From Azohydromonas sediminis (GTDB taxonomy: Bacteria > Pseudomonadota > Gammaproteobacteria > Burkholderiales > Burkholderiaceae_C), in assembly GCF_003574675.1 (NCBI RefSeq), contig NZ_QOAZ01000012.1:1-64000 (forward strand): 64,000 nucleotides of DNA. The letters run 5' to 3'. Shown here one piece after another: positions 8,657 through 20,583 of this stretch. Position 1 is the stretch's first letter, and each line of letters begins with the position of its first letter. Made by a program: the position numbers and the translations under genes. The notes beneath the pieces are model-generated. The model ran no database searches. It worked only from the letters and a program-made list of their open reading frames with translations, and was not told the origin of the DNA.

Positions 8657-10216
8657 TTGAAAAAGTCCCTCGTCCACCTCGTCGCTGCCGCGCTCGTCGC
8701 GTCCGGCTGGCCTGCGGCCGCGCCGGCGCAGGTGCGGCTGCCCGCGCTCGGCGACGCCGTCGCCGACGACTTTCCCGTCAGCACCGAGCGCCGGCTGGGC
8801 GAGCAGATCATGCGCGAGGTGCGGCGCGACGCGGCCTACCTCGACGATGCGCTGCTGCTCGACTACCTGCAGTCGCTGTGGGCGCCGCTGGTGGCCGCGG
8901 CGCGCGCGCGCGGCGACATCGGCGCCGACATCGACGCCGCGTTTGCGTGGCAGGTCTTCCTCGTCAGCGACCGCGCCGTCAACGCGTTCGCGCTGCCCGG
9001 CGGCCACGTCGGCGTGCACCTCGGCCTGATCGCGATGACGGCGCAGCGCGACGAACTGGCGTCGGTACTCGCGCACGAGCTCGCGCACGTGACGCAGCGC
9101 CACATCGCGCGGCGCATCGCGAGCTCGCAGCGCATGAGCGTCGTCGGCATGACGGCGATCCTGCTCGGGCTGATCGCCGCCAGCCGCGCCGGCAGCGCCG
9201 ACGCGGCGCAGGCGGCCGTCGTCGGCGGGCAGGCGGCGATGGTGCAGCAGCAGCTGAACTACTCGCGCGAGATGGAGCGCGAGGCCGACCGCATCGGCTG
9301 GGGCGTGTTCATCGACGCCGGCTACGAGCCGCAGGGCATGGCCTTCATGTTCGAGCGCCTCGCGCAGGCGTCGCGCCTCGTCGACGACAACAGCTTCCCG
9401 TACCTGCGCACGCACCCGCTGACGGTCGAGCGCATCGGCGAGGCGCGCTCCCGGCTCGAGGCGGCGCCTGCAAGGCGCGCGCCGCCGCCGAACGTGTTCG
9501 AGCACCCGCTGATGCAGGCGCGCGCGCGCGTACTGATGGACACCGGCGTGCAGGCGCTGCGCCGCGTGCAGGCGCAGGTGGCGCCCGTCGACGCCGGCGT
9601 GCCCGAGCGGCTCGCGGTGCACTACGGGCAGGCGCTCGCGTCGCTGCGCCTGAACGAGCCGGCCGCGGCCGAGCGCGCGCTGGCCGACGCGCGTGCGCTG
9701 CTGCGCGCGAGCCCGCGGCTCGACGCGCACGACGTGCGCGCGGCGCGCGCGCTCGACCTGCTCGACGCCGAGGTGCGCGTCGCCCGCGGCGATGCCGCCG
9801 GCGCCGTTGCGCTGCTCGACCGCGACGGCGCCCCGTCGCGGCCGGTGCTGCTGCAGCGCGCGCACGCGGCACTGGCCGCGCATCGCGCCGGCGCGCCGCC
9901 GGCCATGCTGCGCGCGAGCGTCGAGGCGTTGCAAACCTGGGTCGCCGAGCGGCGCGACGACTCCGCCGCGTGGTCGCTCCTGGCGCAGGGCGCGGCGCTG
10001 CTCGGCCAGCCGCTGCGCGCGGTGCGCGCCGAAGCCGAAGTGCAGGCCGCCCTCGGCGACCTGCCCGGCGCGATCGACCGCCTGCGCGCCGGCCAGCGGC
10101 TTGCGCGCGAAGGCGGCACCGCCGACTTCATCGAGCTGTCGGTGATCGACGCGCGGCTGCGCGAGCTGCAGGCCGAGCTGCGCGCCCGCCAGTCCGAACA
10201 GCAGCGCGGGGGCTGA
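8657..10216 (+). CDS. BepA-like M48 zinc metalloprotease with TPR region
   Basis: A 519-residue secreted or periplasmic protease. A TTG start at 8657 gives a clean signal peptide ([24 protein letters not shown]); a TTG at 8585 would add 24 residues before it. The HExxH zinc site is seen as [12 protein letters not shown] near residue 140, with the downstream EREADRIG glutamate motif near 205. The C-terminal half is helical and alanine-rich with TPR-like repeats. This architecture matches BepA (YfgC), which handles outer-membrane protein assembly. The function is inferred from family. Confidence 0.85.
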   Translation: MKKSLVHLVAAALVASGWPAAAPAQVRLPALGDAVADDFPVSTERRLGEQIMREVRRDAAYLDDALLLDYLQSLWAPLVAAARARGDIGADIDAAFAWQVFLVSDRAVNAFALPGGHVGVHLGLIAMTAQRDELASVLAHELAHVTQRHIARRIASSQRMSVVGMTAILLGLIAASRAGSADAAQAAVVGGQAAMVQQQLNYSREMEREADRIGWGVFIDAGYEPQGMAFMFERLAQASRLVDDNSFPYLRTHPLTVERIGEARSRLEAAPARRAPPPNVFEHPLMQARARVLMDTGVQALRRVQAQVAPVDAGVPERLAVHYGQALASLRLNEPAAAERALADARALLRASPRLDAHDVRAARALDLLDAEVRVARGDAAGAVALLDRDGAPSRPVLLQRAHAALAAHRAGAPPAMLRASVEALQTWVAERRDDSAAWSLLAQGAALLGQPLRAVRAEAEVQAALGDLPGAIDRLRAGQRLAREGGTADFIELSVIDARLRELQAELRARQSEQQRGG

Positions 10217-10226
10217 GCGCCGCGGC

Positions 10227-10252
10227 TCCAAGCCCGCCTGCGCGGGCTTGGA
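10227..10252. terminator. Hairpin between convergent genes (possible bidirectional terminator)
   Basis: A perfect 11-bp inverted repeat (TCCAAGCCCGC / GCGGGCTTGGA) with a four-base loop lies just after the protease stop codon and before the convergent holin-like gene. There is no T-tract on either side, so intrinsic termination is uncertain; it may instead stabilise the mRNA 3' ends. Confidence 0.4.
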
Positions 10253-10344
10253 CGGCGCGAAGGGGCCGAGCTGTGCGAGGCCCAGGGACAGGCGCCGCGT
10301 CTCCAAGCCCCGGCCCGCGGCACGAAAGCGGTCGAGCCGGCCGA

Positions 10345-10701
10345 TCAGTGCTGGCGGCCGAACAGCTGCTCGAGCGCGGCGTCGATGACGAGCGCGCACA
10401 GGCTGTAGATCACCGAGCCGATCAGCGCCGCGCCGAACCCGGCGACGTTGAAGTTGTCGAGCAGCGCCGCGGCGGCCCAGAACATCAGTGCGTTGACGAC
10501 GAACAGGAACAGCCCGAGCGTGACGAGCGTGATCGGCAGCGTCAGCAGCACCAGCACCGGACGCACCAGCGTGTTCAGCAGGCCGAGCACGAGGGCGGCC
10601 CACAGCGCCGACGTGTAGCTCGTGACCTGCACGCCGGGGTACAGCGACGCGACGAGCAGCAGCGCGCACGCGAGCAGGAACCATCGAAGCAGCAGCAGCA
10701 T
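10345..10701 (-). CDS. Phage-holin-family (DUF360/YvlD-like) small membrane protein
   Basis: A 118-residue protein with four hydrophobic segments: residues about 2-20, 33-55, 60-80 and 92-110. LLNTLVRPVLVLLTLPITLVTLG is the typical core of the chromosomal YvlD/phage-holin-4 family. These are conserved membrane proteins of unknown function and are not linked to lysis. The start at 10701 gives MLLLLRWF; longer in-frame starts add non-conserved residues. No operon partner is visible. Confidence 0.75.
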   Translation of the reverse strand: MLLLLRWFLLACALLLVASLYPGVQVTSYTSALWAALVLGLLNTLVRPVLVLLTLPITLVTLGLFLFVVNALMFWAAAALLDNFNVAGFGAALIGSVIYSLCALVIDAALEQLFGRQH

Positions 10702-10943
10702 GGACCCAGCATAGCAGTCGCCCGGCGCGCACCGCCGCAGCGTGCGCCGCGGCCGAGTGACGCCTCGCCGCGACACACGGCCTTGCCCGGCGGCAGAACG
10801 TGTGTTTTCAGAGGGAAGACGCCTTCTCAACACATGACGGCAGCATTACCATTCGCGCCGCAGGGCAGATGCGAGAAACGAGGGCTCATGCGGTCCTCGC
10901 CCACTCCCGGCACATCAGCAACCACATGATGGAGAAGATCCAA

Positions 10944-11360
10944 ATGGCAACTGCGAAGAAAGCCCCGGCGAAGAAAGCGCCGGCCAAGAAGGCGGTCGCG
11001 AAGAAGGCGCCGGCGAAGAAGGTCGCCGCGAAGAAGGCCCCGGCCAAGAAGGTCGCCGCGAAGAAGGCGCCAGCCAAGAAGGCGGCCGCCAAGAAGGCCC
11101 CAGCCAAGAAGCGCACGCCGAATGCCGCGTTCATGAAGGCGATGACGCCAAGCGACGCGCTGGCCGCGATCATCGGCAAGGGCCCGTACCCCCGCACCGA
11201 GGTGACCAAGCGCGTGTGGGACTACATCAAGAAGAACAAGCTGCAGGACGCGGTCAACAAGCGCATGATCAACGCCGACGAGAAGCTCAAGGAGATCTTC
11301 AAGAAGGCGCAGGCGTCGATGTTCGAGATGACGAAGATGATCAACGCCCACCTGAAGTGA
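10944..11360 (+). CDS. SWIB/MDM2-domain protein with histone-H1-like lysine-rich N-terminus
   Basis: A 138-residue basic protein. Residues 1-56 are nearly pure Lys/Ala/Pro in AKKAPAKK-type repeats, like eukaryotic histone H1 tails. Residues about 58-138 form a SWIB domain ([16 protein letters not shown], then [16 protein letters not shown]). Such proteins are common in Burkholderiales and are thought to bind DNA. The start at 10944 has a good GGAGAAG ribosome site six to ten bases upstream; ATG 10926 is an alternative. The repeat makes the coding region prone to length variation. A strong terminator follows at 11398. Confidence 0.88.
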   Translation: MATAKKAPAKKAPAKKAVAKKAPAKKVAAKKAPAKKVAAKKAPAKKAAAKKAPAKKRTPNAAFMKAMTPSDALAAIIGKGPYPRTEVTKRVWDYIKKNKLQDAVNKRMINADEKLKEIFKKAQASMFEMTKMINAHLK

Positions 11361-11397
11361 CGGTGGGCCGTGGCCGCCGCGGCGGCCGCGAGCGACG

Positions 11398-11424
11398 AAG
11401 CCGGTGCCCCGCACCGGCTTTTTT
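11398..11424 (+). terminator. Rho-independent terminator of the SWIB gene
   Basis: A perfect 10-bp stem (AAGCCGGTGC / GCACCGGCTT) with a CCC loop is followed by four more T residues. This is the clearest intrinsic terminator in the window. It ends on the first base of the stop codon of the convergent amidohydrolase gene. Confidence 0.9.
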
Positions 11425-12293
11425 CATTCCGGCAGGCCGAACAGCCGCGCGCCGTTGCCCCAGCCGATGCGTCGCGCGACCTCCAGTGGCAGCTCGCCGA
11501 GCCAGCGGCGCGCCTCGCCCATCTGCGCCTCGTAGTACTGCCAGCGCGCGTTGACCCAGGTATCGGAGCCGACGAGGAAACGCTCGGGGAACTCGAGCAT
11601 CAGCGCACGCCACGCGGGCGCGAGCCGCCCGTCGACGACGAGCCCCGGGCGGTACGACAGCTCGCCGATCAGCGTCGGGTGGCGTTGCAGCAGCTCGCGC
11701 ACGCGCTCGACGGGCACGCCGCCGATGCCGGTGTGGGCCCAGATCAGCCGCGCGTTCGGCGCGTGCGCGAACAGCTTCTCGACGGCGACGTCGTCGCAGT
11801 GCGCGAGCACGACGAGGCCGCGCGCCTGCGCGAGCTGCATCAGTTCGCGCGCGATCGGGCCGTCGGCGTTGGCGCTGTCGTAAAGGTGAAACTCGCCGAG
11901 GCCGCGATACAGGCCGGCGACCGTGCCGGCCGCGAGCTCGGCGTCGACCATGCGCGCGATCGCCGGGTCGCGGAACCACGACGCGTAGTCGGCACGGTCG
12001 CGGTACAGGCGCACGAACGGCACGACGCTGACACCGGCCGCGCGCGTCGCGTCGGTGGCTGCGGCGAGCGACTTCGTGCCGTCGTTGGGCCGGCTGTTGG
12101 CGATGATGGCGCGCACGCCGCTGCGCTGCATGCGCGCGAGCACGTCGGGCAGCGGGTGGGGCTCGCGCGCGTCGTCGTTGTAGTGCAGGTGCGCGTCGAA
12201 CAGCGGGCCGTCGTACGGCGCGGCGAGGCCGGTCGCGGCCGCCGCGGCGAGTGCAAGCGCGGCGACGACGCGGCTGCCACGTCGGGCGTGCAT
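11424..12293 (-). CDS. Secreted amidohydrolase-family metal-dependent hydrolase
   Basis: A 289-residue protein with a signal peptide ([22 protein letters not shown]) and a TIM-barrel hydrolase body. The metal-binding HxH is seen as DAHLHYND shortly after the leader. A later LAHCDD, WAHTG and GSDTW supply further likely ligands, as in the amidohydrolase_2 group. ATG 12293 was chosen because it leaves room for the upstream gene's stop at 12301; a start at 12308 would overlap it. Substrate unknown. It follows the dienelactone-hydrolase-like gene by eight bases, so the two are probably co-transcribed. Confidence 0.75.
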   Translation of the reverse strand: MHARRGSRVVAALALAAAAATGLAAPYDGPLFDAHLHYNDDAREPHPLPDVLARMQRSGVRAIIANSRPNDGTKSLAAATDATRAAGVSVVPFVRLYRDRADYASWFRDPAIARMVDAELAAGTVAGLYRGLGEFHLYDSANADGPIARELMQLAQARGLVVLAHCDDVAVEKLFAHAPNARLIWAHTGIGGVPVERVRELLQRHPTLIGELSYRPGLVVDGRLAPAWRALMLEFPERFLVGSDTWVNARWQYYEAQMGEARRWLGELPLEVARRIGWGNGARLFGLPE

Positions 12294-12300
12294 CGCTGCC

Positions 12301-12969
12301 TCAGCCAATGTGGCGGCGCAGGAACGCGAGCGTGCGCTCGCGCGCGAGCCGCGCCGCCTCGGCGTCGAAGCTCGCGCGCTCGTCGCAGTTGAAGCCGTGC
12401 AGCGCGTCGTAGACGTGCACCTCGACCTCGGGCCGCTGCTCGCGCAGCGCCTCGACGCCGGACAGCGGGATGTGCGCGTCGCGCGCGCCGAAGTGCGCGA
12501 GCACCGGGCAGCGCGGTGCGAGCGCGGCGTGCTCGGGAATGCCGCCGCCGTAGTACGGCACCGCGGCGGCGAGGCCGTCGAGCCGGGCCGCGGCGAGCCA
12601 GGTCAGCAGCCCGCCCCAGCAGTAGCCGACCATGCCGACGCGACCGGCGCGCGCGGCGTGCGCGACCGCGGCGGCGAGGTCGAGCAGCGGCCGCTCGTTG
12701 CCGCAGGCCTCCTTCAGCGCGCGCCCGCGCTGGATGGCGGCGTCGTCGTAGCCGAGCTCGACGCCGCGCTCGACGCGGTCGAACAGCGCCGGCGCCACGG
12801 CGAGGTAGCCGTCGGCGGCGTAGCCCTCGGCGACGCGGCGGACGTGGCCGTTCAGGCCGAAGATCTCCTGCACGACGACCAGCCCGCCGCGCGGCGCGCC
12901 CGCAGGCGCAGCGACCCAGGCAGCGAAGCGGTGGCCGTCGGCGGCCTGCAGCGTGATCGATTCGGGCAT
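12301..12969 (-). CDS. Dienelactone hydrolase family protein
   Basis: A 222-residue alpha/beta-hydrolase of the dienelactone hydrolase type. The cysteine nucleophile elbow is GYCWGG (about residue 115). The acid is expected at GARDAHIP (about 163) and the histidine at [12 protein letters not shown] (about 193). [13 protein letters not shown] near residue 35 is a family signature. It could cleave a lactone or ester, but the real substrate is unknown. It lies upstream of the amidohydrolase and downstream of the DsbA-fold isomerase on the same strand, suggesting a small three-gene operon. Confidence 0.85.
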   Translation of the reverse strand: MPESITLQAADGHRFAAWVAAPAGAPRGGLVVVQEIFGLNGHVRRVAEGYAADGYLAVAPALFDRVERGVELGYDDAAIQRGRALKEACGNERPLLDLAAAVAHAARAGRVGMVGYCWGGLLTWLAAARLDGLAAAVPYYGGGIPEHAALAPRCPVLAHFGARDAHIPLSGVEALREQRPEVEVHVYDALHGFNCDERASFDAEAARLARERTLAFLRRHIG

Positions 12970-12988
12970 AGCGGTCTCCGGGAATGGA

Positions 12989-13606
12989 TCAATCAGGGCG
13001 TGAGTCGCCGCGCAAGCGGCGCTCGACGAAGTCGAGCCGGTCCTGGCCCCAGAACATCTCGCCGTCGACGACGTAGCTCGGCGCACCGAACACGCCGGCG
13101 TCGATCGCGCGCTGCGTGTAGGCGTCGTACTGCTGGTGCACGCGCTGCGTGTGCGCGTCGTCGAGCCGCGCGGGGCTCAGCCCCTGCTCGCGCAGCAGCT
13201 CGCCGAGCACGGCCTCGTCGGCGATGTGGCGCTCCTCGGCCCACACGGCGCGCAGCACGGCACCGGCGAAACGCATCGCGGCGTCGGTGCCGTCCCTGAG
13301 GTCGACGGCGATGATCAGCCGCGCCGCGTCGTCGCCCGAGACCGGGAAGTAGCGCGGCTCGGGCACCAGCGGCAGGTTCAGCCAGCGGCTGAAGCGCTTC
13401 AGCTCGAGCAGGCGGTACGCCTGGCGCTGCGGTGCGCGCTTGGCCAGCGGCAGCCCGCCGCTGGACGGGAACACGCGCCCGCCCAGGTCCACCGGCATCA
13501 CGCGGACGGCCGCGCCGGCGGCGCGCGCGAGGTCCCAGAAGCGCTGGTGGCCGAGGTAGCACCACGGCGAGTTCGGGGCGAGGTAGTAGTCGACGACGAG
13601 TGGCAT
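12989..13606 (-). CDS. 2-hydroxychromene-2-carboxylate isomerase-like DsbA-fold protein
   Basis: A 205-residue thioredoxin-fold protein of the HCCA isomerase/kappa-GST group. VDYYLAPNSPWCYLG at the N-terminus holds the Ser/Cys region used for glutathione binding. FGAPSYVVDGEMFWGQDRLD near the C-terminus is the family signature. The classical reaction is glutathione-dependent isomerisation in naphthalene breakdown, but chromosomal copies are widespread and no aromatic pathway is nearby. It ends 19 bases before the dienelactone hydrolase start. Confidence 0.85.
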   Translation of the reverse strand: MPLVVDYYLAPNSPWCYLGHQRFWDLARAAGAAVRVMPVDLGGRVFPSSGGLPLAKRAPQRQAYRLLELKRFSRWLNLPLVPEPRYFPVSGDDAARLIIAVDLRDGTDAAMRFAGAVLRAVWAEERHIADEAVLGELLREQGLSPARLDDAHTQRVHQQYDAYTQRAIDAGVFGAPSYVVDGEMFWGQDRLDFVERRLRGDSRPD

Positions 13607-13690
13607 GCGCGGTCCCTCCGGCCGTCGCCGCGGTGGGCGAGGCGCCGCACCTTACCCGATGTGGCGCCACCGCGTGCGCGGCGGGGGCGG

Positions 13691-16597
<2,907 letters not shown>

Positions 16598-16812
16598 GCG
16601 CGCGAGACAGCGAACCGGCCATGATAGCGAGCGCCCCGCGCGAGGACGGGCCCGCCCGCCTTCGCGCCGCAGGCCGCGCGCCGGGCCGCGACATCAGCGA
16701 CGACGGCAGGCCGATCGACCGCCACGCCGGGCGCGCAGCGGCCAGCAACGGCACAAGCCAAGCGCCGACAATATGGCTGCATGCGCATGCAGCATTGCAC
16801 GAGGAGCCCGGC

Positions 16813-17853
16813 ATGAGCCTGTTCACCCCCCTGTCGCGCCGCCGCTGGCTGCTCGGCGCCGCGGCCGTCGGTGCCACCGCGGCCGCCGAGTGGCTGCCCG
16901 GTGCGCCGCTGGCCACGCTTGCGCGCGCGGCCGACGGATTCAAGGACTTCTTCGAAGGCCCGCCGGTCAAGGACTACCCGCTGCGCCGCATCAGCCAGCG
17001 CGTGTGGATGGTGTGGACGCCCGACGGCTTCCCGACGCCCGAGAACCAGGGAATGATGTCCAACGTCGTGTTCGTCGTCACCCGCGACGGCGTCGTCGTG
17101 CTCGACAGCGGCGGCTCGCTGCAAATCGGCCAGATGGCGATCCGGCGCATCCGCACCGTGACCGACAAGCCGGTGGTGGCCGTCTTCAACTCGCACTACC
17201 ACGGCGACCACTGGCTCGGCAACCACGCGTTCCGCGACGCATTCGGCGCGTCGCTGCCGATCTACGCGCTGCCGGCGTGCATCGACGAGATCGCCGGCGT
17301 GCAGGGCAACCTGTGGCGTTCGCTGCTCGAGCGCTGGACCAACGGCGCGACGCTGGGCACGCAGGTCGTCGTGCCGAACCGCCCGGTGGCGCACGGGCAG
17401 GAGTTGCGCTTCGGCGACACGACGCTGCGGCTGCACCACTACGGCGTCGCGCACACGCCGTGCGACCTGTGCGTCGAGATCGTCGAGGACCGCGTGACCT
17501 ATGTCGGCGACGTCGCGATGCACCGCCGCATCGCGAACATGGACGACGGCAGCTACCTCGGCACGTTCCGCACCTTCGACGCGCTCGAGAAGCACACGAA
17601 GAGCCAGATCTGGGTGCCCGGCCACGGCGACGCCGGGCCGAACCTGCTGCGCGAGAACCGCGAGCTTTTCGAAGGCATCTACCGGCCGTGCGAGCAGGCG
17701 GTCAAGAACGGCGTCGCGCTCGAGCAGGCCAAGGCACTCGTGCTCGCCGACCCGCGGGTCAAGAAATACGCCGCGGTCACGCAGGGCTTCGAGTCGAACA
17801 TCGGCAAGTACACCAGCCTCGCCTACCTCGAGGCCGAGAAGGAGGCGTTCTAG
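16813..17853 (+). CDS. SoxH-like MBL-fold metallohydrolase with Tat-type leader
   Basis: A 346-residue metallo-beta-lactamase-fold protein. The zinc motif HYHGDH lies at residues 128-133 and a distal WVPGHGDAG histidine near 270. The N-terminus LSRRRWLLGAAAVGA resembles a twin-arginine signal, so the protein is probably periplasmic. Homologues include SoxH and the quinoprotein-relay zinc metallohydrolases found near sulfur-oxidation and methylotrophy genes. The ATG at 16813 follows a GAGGAG ribosome site and was chosen over a 64-codon longer frame. It is convergent with the dsr operon end. A sulfur-related role is suggested by family and position, not proven. Confidence 0.8.
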   Translation: MSLFTPLSRRRWLLGAAAVGATAAAEWLPGAPLATLARAADGFKDFFEGPPVKDYPLRRISQRVWMVWTPDGFPTPENQGMMSNVVFVVTRDGVVVLDSGGSLQIGQMAIRRIRTVTDKPVVAVFNSHYHGDHWLGNHAFRDAFGASLPIYALPACIDEIAGVQGNLWRSLLERWTNGATLGTQVVVPNRPVAHGQELRFGDTTLRLHHYGVAHTPCDLCVEIVEDRVTYVGDVAMHRRIANMDDGSYLGTFRTFDALEKHTKSQIWVPGHGDAGPNLLRENRELFEGIYRPCEQAVKNGVALEQAKALVLADPRVKKYAAVTQGFESNIGKYTSLAYLEAEKEAF

Positions 17854-17936
17854 CCGCACGGGGCCGCGGCCCCGGCTGAGCGCCGCCGTGCACACCCGGC
17901 GCGCCGGCCGCGCCGCCGGGCCGGCCGTGTCGGCCG

Positions 17937-18773
17937 CTACGCGCCGAACGCCGCGGCCGGCAGGGTCGCGCCGACCGGGTCGAACCACGCCAGCCGCCCG
18001 TGCAGGCGCACGACCTCGCCAACGATCGTCAGGCACGGTGAACGCAGCCCGGCCGCCGCGACCTTCTGCGGCAGGTCGGCGAGCGTGCCGGTGACGACAC
18101 GCTGCTCGGGCAGCGTGCCCTGCTGCACGACGGCCGCCGGCATGTCGGCGCGCTGGCCGTGCGCGAGCAGCTGTGCACAGATCGACGGCAGCGCCGACAG
18201 GCCCATGTAGATCACGACCGTCTGGCGCTCGCGCACCAGCGCCGGCCAGTCGAGCTCGGCACTGCCGTCCTTCAGGTGGCCGGTGACGAACAGGCACGAC
18301 TGCGCGTGGTCGCGGTGCGTCAGCGGGATGCCGGCATAGCTCGACACGCCGCACGCCGCGGTGACGCCGGGCACGACCTCGAACTCGATGCCCTCGGCGG
18401 CGAGCGTCTCGATCTCCTCGCCGCCGCGGCCGAAGATGAACGGGTCGCCGCCCTTGAGCCGCACGACGCGCTTGCCCTCGCGCGCCAGCCGCACGAGCAG
18501 CGCATTGATCTCGCGCTGCGGCATGCTGTGCTGGCTGCTGCGCTTGCCGGCGTACAGGCGTTCGGCGTGCGGCGCGACGAAGTCGAGCACCTCGGGCGCG
18601 ACGAGCGCGTCGTAGACGACGGCGTCGGCGTCGCGCAGCAGCCGCACCGCGCGCAGCGTCAGCAGCTCGGGGTCGCCGGGGCCGGCGCCGACGAGCGCGA
18701 CGCGCCCGCGCGCGGGCGACGGCGTGCGCGCCGGGTGGCGGATCCAGTCGGGCAGGTCGACCATCGTGTTCAT
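17937..18773 (-). CDS. cobA: Uroporphyrinogen-III C-methyltransferase (SUMT)
   Basis: A 278-residue SAM-dependent methyltransferase that makes precorrin-2, the precursor of siroheme. The motifs [16 protein letters not shown] (about 33-48), [15 protein letters not shown] and VVPGVTAA are diagnostic. It lacks the CysG N-terminal dehydrogenase/ferrochelatase domain, so those steps must be done elsewhere. It is the last gene of the dsr operon, 33 bases after dsrR, where it would supply siroheme for DsrAB. The start at 18773 has GGAGAC upstream; ATG 18794 is possible and adds seven residues. Confidence 0.93.
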   Translation of the reverse strand: MNTMVDLPDWIRHPARTPSPARGRVALVGAGPGDPELLTLRAVRLLRDADAVVYDALVAPEVLDFVAPHAERLYAGKRSSQHSMPQREINALLVRLAREGKRVVRLKGGDPFIFGRGGEEIETLAAEGIEFEVVPGVTAACGVSSYAGIPLTHRDHAQSCLFVTGHLKDGSAELDWPALVRERQTVVIYMGLSALPSICAQLLAHGQRADMPAAVVQQGTLPEQRVVTGTLADLPQKVAAAGLRSPCLTIVGEVVRLHGRLAWFDPVGATLPAAAFGA

Positions 18774-18806
18774 CGCTGTCGTCTCCGTGGGCACCGTCGT
18801 GCAGCC

Positions 18807-19148
18807 TCAGCCGCCGCAGCGCGAGCAGCCGCCGCTGCCGCAGCCGCGCGCCGGCGGCGCCTCGTCGGCGGGGGGAATGAAGATGAAGCGCCGCTCGCCC
18901 GGCTCGAGCTCGACCCAGTCGAGCGTCGTGCCCCGCAGCAGCGGGCGGCTCGCGGCCGCGACGACGACCGTCAGACCGTCGAACTCGAGCGCCTCGTCCT
19001 CGTCGTGGGTGTCGTCGAAGCCCATGCCGTACTCGATCGAACCGTCGTCGGCGCGCCGCGCCGCGACGCGCAGCGCCATGCCCACCGCACGGCCCTGCAG
19101 CGCGGCGCTGCGGATCTGTTCGAGGGCGGCGTCGGTCACGGTCAGCAT
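18807..19148 (-). CDS. dsrR: DsrR, A-type (IscA/HesB-like) scaffold homologue
   Basis: A 113-residue protein with the HesB/IscA fold (MLTVTDAALEQIRSAAL at the start, EYGMGFDD in the middle). In canonical IscA the first Fe-S cysteine sits in GGCSG; here that place reads RRADDG, so the cysteine is missing, as known for Allochromatium DsrR. Unlike that protein, the C-terminus carries a short Cys/Gly tail (GCGSGGCSRCGG). DsrR is needed for full dsr expression or maturation in purple sulfur bacteria. The position directly after dsrN matches the dsrPNR order. Confidence 0.85.
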   Translation of the reverse strand: MLTVTDAALEQIRSAALQGRAVGMALRVAARRADDGSIEYGMGFDDTHDEDEALEFDGLTVVVAAASRPLLRGTTLDWVELEPGERRFIFIPPADEAPPARGCGSGGCSRCGG

Positions 19149-19173
19149 CGGCAGGCTCCAGAAGCGTGTGGGT

Positions 19174-20583
19174 TCACGCGGCGAGCGCCAGGCCCGGCGC
19201 GGCGGCGGTCGCGCGGCAGCGGCGCACGAAATCGACGAAGCGCGGCGCCCAGTCGCTTCCGGCGCCGGTGCGCAGGTGGCTGTACGACGCGACGAGGTGG
19301 CCGACGACGACGCCGTCGCACGCCCCGTCGACGCCGTGGCCGCGCTGCACGCGGTACGCGAAGGCAGTGTGCGGTGCGAGGCCGTCGAGCCTCGAGTGGT
19401 GGAACTCGTGGCCGTGCAGCACGGTGCCCGAGGCCAGCCCCCACGGTTGCTCGGCAAGGGCTTCGAGACGCACGTAGCCGCGGCCGACGGGCTTCGCGTG
19501 CATCGTCACGTCGCCCGGGATCGCGCCGACCATCTCGGCGCAGCGATCACCCCAGCGGATCGAGCGCGCGAGGTACATCAGCCCGCCGCACTCGGCGTAG
19601 GTGGGCAAGCCGGCGGCGATCGCGTCGCGCAGCGCACGGCGCAGCGCGACGTTGGCCTCGAGCTCGGCCATGAACACCTCGGGGAAGCCGCCGCCGACGA
19701 ACAGCCCGTCGACGGCGGGCAGCGACGTGTCGTGCAGCGTGTCGATCGGCACCAGGCACGCGCCCGCCGCTTCGAGCGCCGCCAGGTCGTCGGCGTAATA
19801 GAAGCCGAACGCGCGGTCGCGCGCGATGGCGATGCGCACGTCGGCGCGCGGGGTGGCCGCGGGCCGACGCGGCGCAGGCCCCGCCCACGTCGGCGCCGAG
19901 GCGGCGACGGCGCGCACGCGGTCGAGGTCGACGCCGTCGGCGACGAGGGTCGCGATCTGTGCGACGCGCTCGGCGGCGCCGTCGAACTCGGCGTCGGGCG
20001 TGAGGCCGAGGTGGCGCTCGGGCAGCACGAGGCGCTCGTCGCGCGCAATCGCGCCGAGCACCGGCACGTCGGTGTACGCCTCGAGTGCGGCGCGCAGCTT
20101 GGACTCGTGGCGCGCGCCGCCGACCTGGTTCAGGATCACGCCGGCGATGCGCACGCCACGGTCGAAGGCCTGGAAGCCGAGCACGAGTGGCGCGACGCCG
20201 CGCGTCATGCCGCGCGCATCGAGCACGAGCACGACCGGCGCGCCGAGCTGCTTGGCCAGCGCCGCGTTGCTGTTGCTGCCGTCGAGTGCGAGCCCGTCGT
20301 GCAACCCCTTGTTGCCCTCGATCAGCGCGAGGTCGCAGCCGGCGGCTGCGTCGGCGAACGTCGCGCCGATCGCCGCAGGCGTCTGCAGGTGCGGGTCGAG
20401 GTTGACGCAGGCGCGGCCGGCCGCGCGCGTCAGCCACATCGGGTCGATGTAGTCGGGCCCCTTCTTGAACGGCTGCACCGCGACGCCGCGCGCCGCGAGC
20501 GCCGCGGCGAGCCCGATCGCGACCGTGGTCTTGCCCGACGACTTGTGCGCCGCCGAAATGAACAGGCGCGGCAGCGGCGTCAC
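19174..20583 (-). CDS. dsrN: DsrN, cobyrinate a,c-diamide synthase-like amidotransferase
   Basis: A 469-residue CbiA-type glutamine amidotransferase. The N-terminal P-loop is SAAHKSSGKTT and the C-terminal class-I glutaminase domain has AECGGLMYL with the catalytic cysteine. In Dsr clusters the enzyme is thought to amidate siroheme to siroamide for DsrAB. The GTG at 20583 overlaps the dsrP stop (GTGA), so translation is coupled. The length is close to that of Allochromatium DsrN. The neighbouring cobA gene supports a siroheme-related role. Confidence 0.93.
   Translation of the reverse strand: MTPLPRLFISAAHKSSGKTTVAIGLAAALAARGVAVQPFKKGPDYIDPMWLTRAAGRACVNLDPHLQTPAAIGATFADAAAGCDLALIEGNKGLHDGLALDGSNSNAALAKQLGAPVVLVLDARGMTRGVAPLVLGFQAFDRGVRIAGVILNQVGGARHESKLRAALEAYTDVPVLGAIARDERLVLPERHLGLTPDAEFDGAAERVAQIATLVADGVDLDRVRAVAASAPTWAGPAPRRPAATPRADVRIAIARDRAFGFYYADDLAALEAAGACLVPIDTLHDTSLPAVDGLFVGGGFPEVFMAELEANVALRRALRDAIAAGLPTYAECGGLMYLARSIRWGDRCAEMVGAIPGDVTMHAKPVGRGYVRLEALAEQPWGLASGTVLHGHEFHHSRLDGLAPHTAFAYRVQRGHGVDGACDGVVVGHLVASYSHLRTGAGSDWAPRFVDFVRRCRATAAAPGLALAA

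Noticed and set aside
10800-10836. Imperfect inverted repeat TGTGTT ... AACACA upstream of the SWIB gene
   Set aside because: Inner bases pair poorly and there is no other copy; too weak to call an operator or attenuator.
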